From the NCBI RefSeq assembly GCF_016918035.1, contig NZ_JAERWK010000002.1:1-51868 (forward strand): 51,868 nucleotides of DNA. The letters are read 5' to 3'. Source of the DNA: Nakamurella leprariae (GTDB taxonomy: Bacteria > Actinomycetota > Actinomycetes > Mycobacteriales > Nakamurellaceae). Of this stretch, positions 18,686 to 26,883 are shown piece by piece. How positions within the stretch are numbered: the first letter of the stretch is position 1; every line of letters starts with the position of its first letter. The translations under genes and the position numbers were made by a program. The notes below the pieces were generated by a model. That model searched no databases and was not told the DNA's origin. It saw nothing but the letters and a program-made list of their open reading frames with translations.

Positions 18686-19078
18686 CTTCCCGGGCGGGTC
18701 GCCCGACGTGGCGTCTCCCGTGCGGTACAACCGAACGGACTCGCCCCGGGCCCCCTCACGGGCCGATCCCGGTCCGGGCCAACTGAACAGCGATCCACTC
18801 CCACCTGACGTCGCAGCACCGCCGGCACTCCTCGGCCGGTCCTCGGTAGTGGCCTCCGGACGCTCGTGCGCGAGCCCGCCGGGGGCTTCGATCGATGGCC
18901 GGCACCGTTCCCGGCCGGTGCGCTGCGCACCGCCGGTTCCCGGCGCGGCAGTCCAGCCTGCTCATCCGCAGGCACGCAGCGAGCGCTGCGTCCCGTCGCC
19001 GCCCGCCGGAAGCACCACGAGCACGCCTCGTGCCGTGTCGTCCGCTGCGCCGTCAGGACACCCTGAACAAGGAGACTC
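18686..19078 (+). promoter_or_regulatory. pnp 5' leader with several short hairpins
   Basis: No gene is supported in these 393 bases. They hold small inverted repeats: CGGGCG/CGCCCG (18691-18705), CGGTGCG/CGCACCG (18916-18932) and ACGCAGCG/CGCTGCGT (18974-18991), plus the Shine-Dalgarno aaggag before the ATG at 19079. In other bacteria the pnp leader is a target of PNPase autoregulation, so this is a likely control region. No convincing -10/-35 pair was found. Confidence 0.4.
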
Positions 19079-21322
19079 ATGTCCGACCCCACCGCCGCGA
19101 GCGCGACCGTCGTCCTGGACAACGGCGCCTTCGGCACCCGCACCATCCGCTTCGAGTCCGGTCGGCTGGCCCAGCAGGCCGCCGGCAGCGTCGTCGCCTA
19201 CCTCGACGAGGACACCATGCTGCTCTCGGCGACCACCGCGTCGAAGCACCCCAAGGAGCACTTCGACTTCTTCCCGCTCACCATCGACGTCGAGGAGCGG
19301 ATGTACGCCGCAGGGCGCATCCCCGGCTCGTTCTTCCGACGCGAGGGCCGTCCCTCCGAGGACGCCATCCTGACCTGCCGGCTGATCGACCGACCGCTGC
19401 GCCCGACGTTCGTCGACGGGCTGCGCAACGAGGTCCAGGTCGTCGTCACCGTCATGGCCCTGAACCCCGACGTGCTGTACGACGTGCTGGCCATCAACGC
19501 CGCATCCGCCTCGACCCAGCTGTCCGGGTTGCCGTTCTCCGGCCCGGTGGCCGGCGTCCGCGTCGCCCTCATCGCCCCCGAGACCGGTGGCGATGCGCAG
19601 TGGGTCGCGTTCCCGCGGCACTCCGAGCTGCAGCGCGCCGTGTTCGACATGGTGGTGGCCGGCCGGGTCACCGAGACCGGTGACGTGGCCATCATGATGG
19701 TCGAGGCCGAGGCCACCGAGCAGACCATCGAGCTCATCACCGGCGGCGTCACCGCGCCGACCGAGGAGGTCGTCGCGGCCGGTCTGGAGGCGGCGAAGCC
19801 GTTCCTGGCCCAGCTCGTCGCCGCGCAGTCCGAGCTGGCTGACGCCGCAGCCAAGGAGACCGTCGAGTTCCGGACCTTCCCGGCGTACCAGGGCGACGCG
19901 TATGAAGAGGTGGCCGCGGTCGCTTCTGGGCCGCTGACCCAGGCCCTGACCATCGCCGGCAAGCAGGAGCGCGAGACGGCGACCGACGCGGTCAAGGCCA
20001 CCGTGCTGACCGAGCTGAGCGAGCGGTTCGCCGGCCGGGAGGGTGAGCTGGGCGCGGCCTTCCGTTCGCTGACCAAGAAGCTGGTCCGTCAGCGAGTCCT
20101 CAAGGACAAGGTCCGCATCGACGGCCGCGGCCTGACCGACATCCGCACCCTGGGTGCCGAGGTCGGCTACGTCCCGCGCGTGCACGGTTCCGCGCTGTTC
20201 GAGCGCGGCGAGACCCAGATCCTGGGCGTCACCACGCTGAACATGCTGCGCATGGAGCAGCAGCTGGACACGCTCAGCCCCGAGACGCGCAAGCGCTACA
20301 TGCACAACTACAACTTCCCGCCGTACTCCACCGGTGAGACCGGTCGGGTCGGTTCGCCCAAGCGCCGCGAGATCGGCCACGGTGCGCTGGCCGAGCGCGC
20401 GCTGGTGCCCGTGCTGCCGTCCAAGGAGGAGTTCCCCTACGCCATCCGGCAGGTCTCCGAGGCGCTGGGCTCCAACGGCTCCACCTCGATGGGCTCGGTC
20501 TGTGCGTCGACCATGTCGCTGCTGAACGCCGGTGTGCCGCTCAAGGCCCCCGTGGCCGGCATCGCCATGGGCCTGGTCAGCGACACCGTCGTCGGCGACG
20601 ACGGCACCGAGCAGACGCACTACGTCGCGCTCACCGACATCCTGGGCGCCGAGGACGCGTTCGGCGACATGGATTTCAAGGTCGCCGGCACCAAGCAGTT
20701 CGTCACGGCGCTGCAGCTGGACACCAAGCTCGACGGCATCCCGTCCGATGTCCTGCGGGCTGCTCTGCTCCAGGCCCGCGACGCCCGGCTGACCATCCTC
20801 GAGGTGATCAACGAGGCGATCGACGCGCCGGACCCGATGAGCCAGTTCGCGCCGCGGATCACCACGGTCAAGGTGCCGGTCGACAAGATCGGTGAGGTGA
20901 TCGGGCCCAAGGGCAAGATGATCAACTCGATCACCGAGGAGACCGGTGCGGAGATCGCGATCGAGGACGACGGCACCATCTACGTGTCCGCCGCCGACGG
21001 GGAGGCCGCCGAGGCGGCCATCGCCCGGATCAACGCGATCGCCAACCCGCAGCTGCCGAAGGTGGGCGAGCGGTTCCTGGGCACCGTGGTCAAGACGACC
21101 GCGTTCGGCGCGTTCGTCTCGCTGCTGCCCGGTCGTGACGGCCTGGTGCACATCTCCAAGCTGGGCCAGGGCAAGCGCGTGGCCAAGGTCGAGGACGTCG
21201 TGAACGTCGGCGACAAGCTGCAGGTGGAGATCACCGAGATCGACGCCCGCGGCAAGATCAGCCTGGTGCCGGTGGCGCAGGACGCCCCGGCCGCGCCTGC
21301 AGCCGAGACCGTCGACGCCTGA
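19079..21322 (+). CDS. pnp: Polyribonucleotide nucleotidyltransferase (PNPase)
   Basis: Phosphorolytic 3'-5' exoribonuclease; in actinobacteria it also acts as an RNA 3'-polymerase. The 747-aa protein has two RNase PH domains ([18 protein letters not shown] and, in the second, [14 protein letters not shown], the active-site-proximal segment, and [11 protein letters not shown]), an inserted helical domain, a KH domain ([17 protein letters not shown]) and a C-terminal S1 domain ([16 protein letters not shown]). The ATG at 19079 has aaggag upstream. It is followed after one base by the M16 peptidase start. Confidence 0.98.
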   Translation: MSDPTAASATVVLDNGAFGTRTIRFESGRLAQQAAGSVVAYLDEDTMLLSATTASKHPKEHFDFFPLTIDVEERMYAAGRIPGSFFRREGRPSEDAILTCRLIDRPLRPTFVDGLRNEVQVVVTVMALNPDVLYDVLAINAASASTQLSGLPFSGPVAGVRVALIAPETGGDAQWVAFPRHSELQRAVFDMVVAGRVTETGDVAIMMVEAEATEQTIELITGGVTAPTEEVVAAGLEAAKPFLAQLVAAQSELADAAAKETVEFRTFPAYQGDAYEEVAAVASGPLTQALTIAGKQERETATDAVKATVLTELSERFAGREGELGAAFRSLTKKLVRQRVLKDKVRIDGRGLTDIRTLGAEVGYVPRVHGSALFERGETQILGVTTLNMLRMEQQLDTLSPETRKRYMHNYNFPPYSTGETGRVGSPKRREIGHGALAERALVPVLPSKEEFPYAIRQVSEALGSNGSTSMGSVCASTMSLLNAGVPLKAPVAGIAMGLVSDTVVGDDGTEQTHYVALTDILGAEDAFGDMDFKVAGTKQFVTALQLDTKLDGIPSDVLRAALLQARDARLTILEVINEAIDAPDPMSQFAPRITTVKVPVDKIGEVIGPKGKMINSITEETGAEIAIEDDGTIYVSAADGEAAEAAIARINAIANPQLPKVGERFLGTVVKTTAFGAFVSLLPGRDGLVHISKLGQGKRVAKVEDVVNVGDKLQVEITEIDARGKISLVPVAQDAPAAPAAETVDA

Positions 21323-21323
21323 G

Positions 21324-22697
21324 GTGACGGCCCGTTCGATCCGTTCGACCCGCGTCCTGGAGCGCGGGTCGGACGGCTCCACGGTGCGGATGTCGGTGCT
21401 GTCCAACGGGCTGCGGGTCGCCACGGAGACCGTGCCGGGCGCCCGCAGCGTGTCGGTCGGCGTCTGGGTCGGGGTCGGTTCGGTCGACGAGACCCCGAAC
21501 CTGGCCGGCGCGTCGCACTACCTGGAGCACGTGCTGTTCAAGGGCACCCGGTCGCGGACCGGGGCACAGATCTCCGAGGCGATCGACGCGGTCGGCGGGG
21601 AGCTGAACGCGTTCACCGCGCACGAGTACACCTGCTACTACGCGCGGGTGCTCGCGGCCGAGGCGGCGCTGGCTGTCGACATCGTCTGCGACGTGGTGCT
21701 CGACGCCGTCGTCGCCGCCCAGGACGTCGACCTGGAGCGCTCGGTGATCCTCGAGGAGATCGCCATGCGCGACGACGACCCCGAGGACACCCTCGGCGAC
21801 GCGTTCGCCGCCGCCGTGTTCCCCGGCCATCCGGTCGGTGACCCGGTGATCGGCTCGGTGGCGTCCATCTCCGGCATGTCCCGGGGCCAGGTGGCCGGCT
21901 GGTACCGGCGGCGGTACCAGCCCGAGCGGATGGTCGTCGCGGTGGCCGGCGGGGTCGAGCACGGCGACGTGGTCCGCTGGGTGCGGGCCGCGTTCGCCGG
22001 CCGGGGTGACCTCGCCGACAGCGGCGTGGCCCGCTTCCCGGCGCTGGCCCGCACCGGTCCCGCCCGCACCCGGCGGCGGACGGGGACGGCCGGCGCGCCG
22101 GCCGGTGGGCTGTCGGTGGTGCACCGCGACATCGAGCAGGCGCATCTGTGTCTGGGCGTGCGGGCGCTGCCGCGCACCCATCCGGACCGGGCCGCGCTCG
22201 AGGTGCTGGCCACTGCGGTCGGCGGCGGGATGAGTTCCCGGCTGTTCCGCAGGGTGCGCGAAGAGCGCGGGCTCGCCTACTCGTGCTACGCCGGCACGTC
22301 CTCCTACGCCGACGTCGGATCCTTCTCGGTGTACGCCGGGTGCAGCCCGGACAACCTCGCCGAGGTGAGCACGGTGATCGGCGCCGAGCTCGCCGATGTC
22401 GTCGCCGGCGGCCTGACCGACGACGAGATCCGCCGTGCCAAGGGGCAACTCACCGGGTCCATCATCCTCGGTCTGGAGGACCCGGAGTCCCGGATGTCGC
22501 GGATCGGCCGGACCCTGCTGGTCCGCCCCGACTACCGGACGCTGGACACCCAGCTGGCCGACATCGACGCGGTGACGGCGCAGCAGGTGGCTGCGGTGGC
22601 GGGGACGCTGCTCGGCGGCCCGCTGGCCGCGACGGTGGTCGGCCCGTACCGCGACGCCCGGCGGCTGCCGGCCGGGCTGACCCGGCTGGTGGGTTGA
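21324..22697 (+). CDS. M16 family zinc metallopeptidase
   Basis: Pitrilysin/mitochondrial-processing-peptidase-like protease of 457 aa. The inverted zinc motif is intact: HYLEH at residues 65-69, with a downstream acidic helix AAEAALAVDIV and a third Glu in ILEEIAM. The inactive C-terminal half carries the typical SSRLFRRVREERGLAYS segment. The GTG start lies one base after the pnp stop, so it is cotranslated with pnp. This pnp-M16-dapB order is conserved in actinobacteria and in Firmicutes relatives. No signal peptide is visible, so it is cytoplasmic. Confidence 0.93.
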   Translation: MTARSIRSTRVLERGSDGSTVRMSVLSNGLRVATETVPGARSVSVGVWVGVGSVDETPNLAGASHYLEHVLFKGTRSRTGAQISEAIDAVGGELNAFTAHEYTCYYARVLAAEAALAVDIVCDVVLDAVVAAQDVDLERSVILEEIAMRDDDPEDTLGDAFAAAVFPGHPVGDPVIGSVASISGMSRGQVAGWYRRRYQPERMVVAVAGGVEHGDVVRWVRAAFAGRGDLADSGVARFPALARTGPARTRRRTGTAGAPAGGLSVVHRDIEQAHLCLGVRALPRTHPDRAALEVLATAVGGGMSSRLFRRVREERGLAYSCYAGTSSYADVGSFSVYAGCSPDNLAEVSTVIGAELADVVAGGLTDDEIRRAKGQLTGSIILGLEDPESRMSRIGRTLLVRPDYRTLDTQLADIDAVTAQQVAAVAGTLLGGPLAATVVGPYRDARRLPAGLTRLVG

Positions 22698-22749
22698 TCA
22701 CCATCGGCACGTCCCACCAGACCCGGACCCCAGGAAGGCGAACGGTGTC

Positions 22750-23535
22750 ATGACCACACCCGCAGTTGCTCCGCGGATCGACGGTGGCGCCCTGCGCGTC
22801 GGCGTCGTCGGCGCGGCCGGTCGGATGGGTGTGCAGACCTGCGCGGCCGTCGAGACCGCTGCCGACCTGGAGCTGGTGGCCCGGGTGGGCCGCGGCGACG
22901 ACCTCGCCGCCCTCACCGCCGCCGGCGCGCAGGTGGTCGTCGACTTCACCCGCCCGGAGATCGTCGTCGACACGGTGCGCTGGTGCCTGCAGCACGGCAT
23001 CGACGTGGTCACCGGGACCTCGGGCCTGGTCGGCGCGGCGCTGGACCCCATCCGGGCCGAGCTTGCCGCGAACCCGGACCGTGGGGTCGTGGTGGCCGCC
23101 AACTTCGCCATCGGCGCGGTGCTGACCGCACGCTTCGCCCGGCAGGCGGCCCGGTGGTTCGACTCGGTGGAGATCATCGAGCTGCACCACGCCGGCAAGA
23201 TCGATGCGCCGTCGTTCACCGCCACGCTCACCGCGCAGGGTGTCGCCGCGGCGCGGGCCGAGGCCGGGCTCGGCGAGGTCCCGGACGCGACCACCGTCGA
23301 CCCGGACGGCGCCCGCGGCGCCGTGGTCGACGGGGTGCACGTGCACGCGGTCCGGCTGCCCGGCCTGGTGGCGCACCAGGAGGTGCTGCTCGGCTCGACC
23401 GGGGAACGGCTGACCATCCGGCACGACTCGGTGGACCGCACGTCCTTCATGCCCGGAGTGCTCACCGCGGTCCGCGCGGTCCGATCCCGCCCGGGCCTGA
23501 CCGTCGGGCTCGACGACCTGCTCGGGGAGTGGTGA
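22750..23535 (+). CDS. dapB: 4-hydroxy-tetrahydrodipicolinate reductase
   Basis: Reduces HTPA to tetrahydrodipicolinate in the lysine/diaminopimelate pathway. The 261-aa protein has the dinucleotide motif VGVVGAAGRMG, VVDFTRPE, VTGTSG, and the catalytic HH of ELHHAGKIDAPS (His146, His147, Lys150). The loop normally reading DAPSGTA here reads DAPSFTA, with Phe at 156 in place of the conserved Gly. Everything else looks functional. The ATG at 22750 has an aggaagg site. The next gene starts 6 nt after the stop. Confidence 0.95.
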   Translation: MTTPAVAPRIDGGALRVGVVGAAGRMGVQTCAAVETAADLELVARVGRGDDLAALTAAGAQVVVDFTRPEIVVDTVRWCLQHGIDVVTGTSGLVGAALDPIRAELAANPDRGVVVAANFAIGAVLTARFARQAARWFDSVEIIELHHAGKIDAPSFTATLTAQGVAAARAEAGLGEVPDATTVDPDGARGAVVDGVHVHAVRLPGLVAHQEVLLGSTGERLTIRHDSVDRTSFMPGVLTAVRAVRSRPGLTVGLDDLLGEW

Positions 23536-23540
23536 TCGCG

Positions 23541-23990
23541 ATGTCCCGCGCGAAGATCGTGGTGATCGTCCTGGCGGCGGTCCTGTGCGTGTACTTCTGG
23601 CTGGTCGGACGGGCCGCCTGGACGATGATGACCTCGGGCGAGCCCGTCGCCATCGGTCTCGGGATCGGCATCTTCCTGCTCCCGCTGATCGGGGCGCTGC
23701 TGATGGTGCAGGAACTCCGGTTCGGGGCCCGCACCGAGACCCTCGGCCGTCGGCTGGACGCCGAGGGCGGGCTGCCGTCGCTGGACGAGTTGCCCCGCCG
23801 GGCGTCCGGCCGGGTGCAGCGGGACGCCGCGGACGCGTACTTCGAGACGGTCAAGCAGGAGGTCGAGGCCGCCCCGGAGGACTGGCGCGGCTGGTACCGG
23901 CTGAGCCGTGCCTACGAGCTGGCCGGTGACCGCAAGCGGGCCCGTGAAGCGATGCGACGGTCCATCGACCTGTCCCGCACCAGCGCCTGA
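23541..23990 (+). CDS. Small membrane protein with two TM segments and a TPR-like tail
   Basis: A 149-aa protein of unknown function, conserved beside dapB in actinobacteria. Two hydrophobic helices (KIVVIVLAAVLCVYFWLVG and the IGLGIGIFLLPLIGALLMV region) are followed by a soluble domain. That domain contains DWRGWYRLSRAYELAGDRKRAREAMRRSI, which reads like one TPR unit. ATG at 23541 is preferred; GTG at 23532 overlaps the dapB stop but is too close to the ribosome site. The stop codon is part of a hairpin shared with the convergent exonuclease gene. Confidence 0.8.
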   Translation: MSRAKIVVIVLAAVLCVYFWLVGRAAWTMMTSGEPVAIGLGIGIFLLPLIGALLMVQELRFGARTETLGRRLDAEGGLPSLDELPRRASGRVQRDAADAYFETVKQEVEAAPEDWRGWYRLSRAYELAGDRKRAREAMRRSIDLSRTSA

Positions 23991-24010
23991 CCCGCCCCGG
24001 GCCGGGTCAG
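23987..24010. terminator. Bidirectional terminator containing both stop codons
   Basis: Arms CTGACCCG (23987-23994) and CGGGTCAG (24003-24010) form a perfect 8-bp stem with an 8-nt G/C loop. The left arm contains the TGA of the plus-strand gene and the right arm the TGA of the minus-strand gene. Confidence 0.6.
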
Positions 24011-24987
24011 CGCCCGCCGGCCAGTTCGGCCAGCGCCTCGATGAGCCGCGCCACCGACCCGCCGAGGCCGTGGAGTTCGGCCAGCTCCTGCAGCGCGGCC
24101 GGGTCGGCCGGCCTGGCCGGCAGGGTGCCGTCGCCGTCCGGGGCCAGGGAGACCGGCGCATCGGTGCGGACGGCGACGACCTGCGGCGCCACGGCCAGGT
24201 AGTCCGCCGCCGCGCTCAGTTTCGACCGCGGCCCGGCGCCCAGCCCCGATCGCGGGTCATCGACCGCGGTCAGGATGCCGGCCATGTCGCCGTAGCTGCG
24301 CACCAGCGAGGCCGCGGTCTTGTCGCCGATGCCGGCCACACCGGGCAACCCGTCGGACGGGTCGCCGCGCAGCGCGGCGAAATCGGCGTAGTGACCGGCC
24401 GGGATGCCGTACCGCTCGGCGATCGACGCGGGGGTGTACACCTGCGCCTTGCTCATCCCGGCCCCCACGTACCGGACGACCACCGGGGTCGGGACGTCCC
24501 GCGCGCACTGGAACAGGTCCCGGTCGCCGGTGACGATCTCCACCGGGTCGCGGCGTTCGGCCCCGGCCAGGGTGCCGATCACGTCATCGGCCTCGCAGTC
24601 GGGGGCGCCGGCCACGGTGAGGCCGAACGCGGCCAGCACGTCCAGCAGCACCGGCACCTGGGGGGACAACTCGTCGGGGACCACCTCGACCACGGTGCCC
24701 GCATGCGCGGACCCCACCGTGAGCGACTGGATCTCGGTCGGCCGGGGGTCCTCCGCGACCCGGTGCGCCTTGTAGCTGGGCAGCAGGTCGACCCGCCACT
24801 GCGGCCGCCAGTCCAGGTCCAGGCAGGCCGCCATCCGGGTGGGCCGGGCGTCCAGCAGTACCCGTCGCACGATGTCCAGGCTGCCCCGGACGGCGTTGAC
24901 CGGACGCCCGTCCGGCGCGGTGATCGACGTCGGCGTGGCGTGGAACGCGCGGAAGTAGATGCCGGCCAGGTCCAGCAGCTGCAGCAT
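24007..24987 (-). CDS. 5'-3' exonuclease (PIN/H3TH, FEN-like)
   Basis: Stand-alone 5' nuclease similar to the exonuclease domain of DNA polymerase I, 326 aa. Metal-binding acidic residues appear in LLDLAG, CEADDVIGTLA and VTGDRDLFQ. The helix-3-turn-helix DNA-binding motif is GDPSDGLPGVAGIGDKTAASLV. Actinobacteria carry such a paralogue beside polA. The ATG at 24987 is near-leaderless: TAGCGT on the minus strand sits 8 nt upstream with a -35 TGTGAC 17 nt before it. It is divergent from the M24 peptidase. Confidence 0.93.
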   Translation of the reverse strand: MLQLLDLAGIYFRAFHATPTSITAPDGRPVNAVRGSLDIVRRVLLDARPTRMAACLDLDWRPQWRVDLLPSYKAHRVAEDPRPTEIQSLTVGSAHAGTVVEVVPDELSPQVPVLLDVLAAFGLTVAGAPDCEADDVIGTLAGAERRDPVEIVTGDRDLFQCARDVPTPVVVRYVGAGMSKAQVYTPASIAERYGIPAGHYADFAALRGDPSDGLPGVAGIGDKTAASLVRSYGDMAGILTAVDDPRSGLGAGPRSKLSAAADYLAVAPQVVAVRTDAPVSLAPDGDGTLPARPADPAALQELAELHGLGGSVARLIEALAELAGGR

Positions 24988-24995
24988 GACCGGGG

Positions 24996-25024
24996 ACGCT
25001 ACCGGCGCCGCCCGGCGCGTCACA
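24996..25024 (-). promoter_or_regulatory. Promoter of the exonuclease gene (TGTGAC-N17-TAGCGT)
   Basis: On the minus strand the -35 TGTGAC (25024-25019) and -10 TAGCGT (25001-24996) are 17 nt apart, and the ATG follows the -10 by 8 nt. Transcription would begin at or 1-2 nt before the start codon. Confidence 0.5.
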
Positions 25025-25095
25025 CTGCGCCCGGTGATCGGATCGACGGCGTCCCGCCGTGCCGATGCGTGATCCGACGGCCCGGCCGGGGCCGA

Positions 25096-25110
25096 TACGC
25101 TCCGACGATG
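25096..25110 (+). promoter_or_regulatory. Leaderless promoter -10 (TACGCT-N6-ATG) of the M24 peptidase
   Basis: TACGCT (25096-25101) is followed by 6 nt and the ATG at 25108. There is no Shine-Dalgarno. This is the spacing seen at leaderless actinobacterial genes. Confidence 0.55.
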
Positions 25111-26298
25111 ACCGAATCGGGTTCCGGAATGTCCTCCGCCCAGCCGACCGGATCCGCTCCCGCGGCGGACGACCTGGCCGGGGTGCTGGCCGACCGCCTG
25201 GCCCGGCTGGCCGCCGAGGCCGAGCTGGCCGGGGCGGACGTCGTCCTGGTCGGACCGGGAGCCGATCTGCACTACTTCCTGGGCCATTCGGTGGGTTCCC
25301 ACGAGCGGCTGACCTGTCTGGTGCTGCCGGCCGGTGACGGCGGGGCGCAGCTGCTGGTGCCGGCGCTGGAGCGCCCGGGCTGGGCCGGGTCGCCGGTCGA
25401 GCAGCTCGGCCTGCCCGTCATCACCTGGGCGGACGGACAGGACCCCTATCGCGCGCTGGCCGACCTGCTGCCGCCGGCCGCGCGGGTGCTGGCCGTCGAC
25501 GACCACCTGCCGGCCGTGCACGCTCTGGGGGCCGGGGGCGCGGTGCCCGGCTCGGAGCTGACCCTGGCCGGCGCGGCCATCGCCGAGCTGCGGATGCGCA
25601 AGACGGCGGTCGAGATCGACGCCTTGGCGGCGGCAGGGGCGGCCATCGACCGGGTGCAGCGGTCGATCGGTCGCTGGCTGCGGGCGGGCCGGACCGAACA
25701 CGAGGTGGCGGCCGACATCGCCACGGCGATCGTGGCCGAGGGTCACACCCGCCCGGACTTCGTCATCGTCGGCTCCGGGCCGAACGGGGCCAGCCCGCAC
25801 CACGAGGCCTCCGACCGGGTGATCCGGCCCGGCGACATGGTCGTCATCGACATCGGCGGGCCGATGCCGTCCGGCTACTTCTCCGACTGCACCCGGACCT
25901 ACCAGGTCGCCGGGGACGGCACCGCGGAGCCGGATCCGCTCGCCGCCGAGGTCTACGAGATCGTGCGGCGCGCCCAGCAGGCCGGGGTGGCGGCCGTGGC
26001 ACCGGGTGTCCCGGCGCAGGAGATCGATGCGGCCGCCCGGCGGATCATCACCGACGCCGGGTACGGCGAGCACTTCATCACCCGCACCGGTCACGGGATC
26101 GGGCTCGAGGTGCACGAGCACCCGTACATCGTGACCGGCAACGAGCTGCCCCTGGAGCCGGGCATGGCGTTCTCGGTCGAGCCGGGGATCTACCTGCCCG
26201 GGCGGTTCGGGGTGCGCATCGAGGACGTGGTGGTGGTGGGGGCCGACGGACCGTTGCTGATGAACCGGGCTCCCACCGAGCTCGTGGTGCTGGACTGA
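25108..26298 (+). CDS. M24 family Xaa-Pro aminopeptidase/dipeptidase
   Basis: Cytoplasmic metallopeptidase cleaving Xaa-Pro bonds, 396 aa. The N-terminal creatinase-like domain (residues about 20-160) precedes the pita-bread domain. All five metal ligands are visible: Asp in VVIDIGG, Asp in FSDCTRTY, His in RTGHGIGLEVHEHP, Glu in FSVEPGIYL and Glu in RIEDVVVV. It is between PepP and PepQ types; the exact substrate cannot be told. The ATG at 25108 is supported by the leaderless promoter. A hairpin (26303-26326) separates it from the Lrp gene. Confidence 0.92.
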   Translation: MTESGSGMSSAQPTGSAPAADDLAGVLADRLARLAAEAELAGADVVLVGPGADLHYFLGHSVGSHERLTCLVLPAGDGGAQLLVPALERPGWAGSPVEQLGLPVITWADGQDPYRALADLLPPAARVLAVDDHLPAVHALGAGGAVPGSELTLAGAAIAELRMRKTAVEIDALAAAGAAIDRVQRSIGRWLRAGRTEHEVAADIATAIVAEGHTRPDFVIVGSGPNGASPHHEASDRVIRPGDMVVIDIGGPMPSGYFSDCTRTYQVAGDGTAEPDPLAAEVYEIVRRAQQAGVAAVAPGVPAQEIDAAARRIITDAGYGEHFITRTGHGIGLEVHEHPYIVTGNELPLEPGMAFSVEPGIYLPGRFGVRIEDVVVVGADGPLLMNRAPTELVVLD

Positions 26299-26302
26299 AC
26301 CT

Positions 26303-26326
26303 CCCGCGGACGCAGACGACCGCGGG
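26303..26326 (+). terminator. Hairpin after the M24 peptidase gene
   Basis: Perfect arms CCCGCGG (26303-26309) and CCGCGGG (26320-26326) with a 10-nt loop start 5 nt after the stop. It is a likely terminator or attenuator ahead of the Lrp-POP pair. Confidence 0.5.
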
Positions 26327-26358
26327 CCGGGACGAAGCGGGACGAGAGGGAGGTCCGG

Positions 26359-26883
26359 GTGCTCGAGGACGTCGACGCCAGGATCGTGGCGGCGCTGGCC
26401 GAGGACGGTCGCTGCAGTTTCACCGAGCTCGCGGAGCGGATCGGGCTGAGCGTCTCGGCCGTGCACCAGCGGGTACGGCGGCTGGAGCGGCGCGGGGTCA
26501 TCACCGGGTACGCGGCCCTGGTGGCGACCGAGCAGATCGGGCTGCCGCTCACCGCGTTCGTGTCGCTGACGCCGGTGGATCCATCCGTCCCGGGGGACCA
26601 CCCGGCGGTGCTCGCCCGGTTCCGGGAGATCGAGGCCTGCTGGGCGGTGGCCGGTCTCGAGTCGTACATCGTCAAGGTGCGGGTGGCTTCGCCGTCCGCG
26701 CTGGAGCAGCTGCTCGGTCGGATCCGGGCGGCCGTGGCGGTGTCGACCCGGACCACCGTGGTGCTGTCCACCGCCTTCGAGCACCGTCAGGTGGTGCCCG
26801 TCCCCGATGCGCCGGGCCCCCAGGTCGCCCTCGACGGCGCGGCCGTCGACGGGGCCCCACTCGACGGATCGACGGCCCGGTGA
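26359..26883 (+). CDS. Lrp/AsnC family transcriptional regulator
   Basis: A 174-aa feast/famine regulator. The N-terminal winged HTH (LEDVDARIVAALAEDGRCSFTELAERIGLSVSAVHQRVRRLERRG region, residues 1-50) is followed by the ligand-binding RAM domain, including ACWAVAGLESYIVKVRV. The last 25 residues are an Asp/Gly tail. GTG at 26359 follows gagggagg. It overlaps the prolyl oligopeptidase start (GTGA at 26880-26883), so it may sense amino acids released from peptides and tune the two flanking proline-specific peptidases; that is inference from context. Confidence 0.93.
   Translation: MLEDVDARIVAALAEDGRCSFTELAERIGLSVSAVHQRVRRLERRGVITGYAALVATEQIGLPLTAFVSLTPVDPSVPGDHPAVLARFREIEACWAVAGLESYIVKVRVASPSALEQLLGRIRAAVAVSTRTTVVLSTAFEHRQVVPVPDAPGPQVALDGAAVDGAPLDGSTAR

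Noticed and set aside
18962-21424. 820-aa minus-strand open frame opposite pnp
   Set aside because: No domain, biased composition, and pnp on the other strand is unmistakable.
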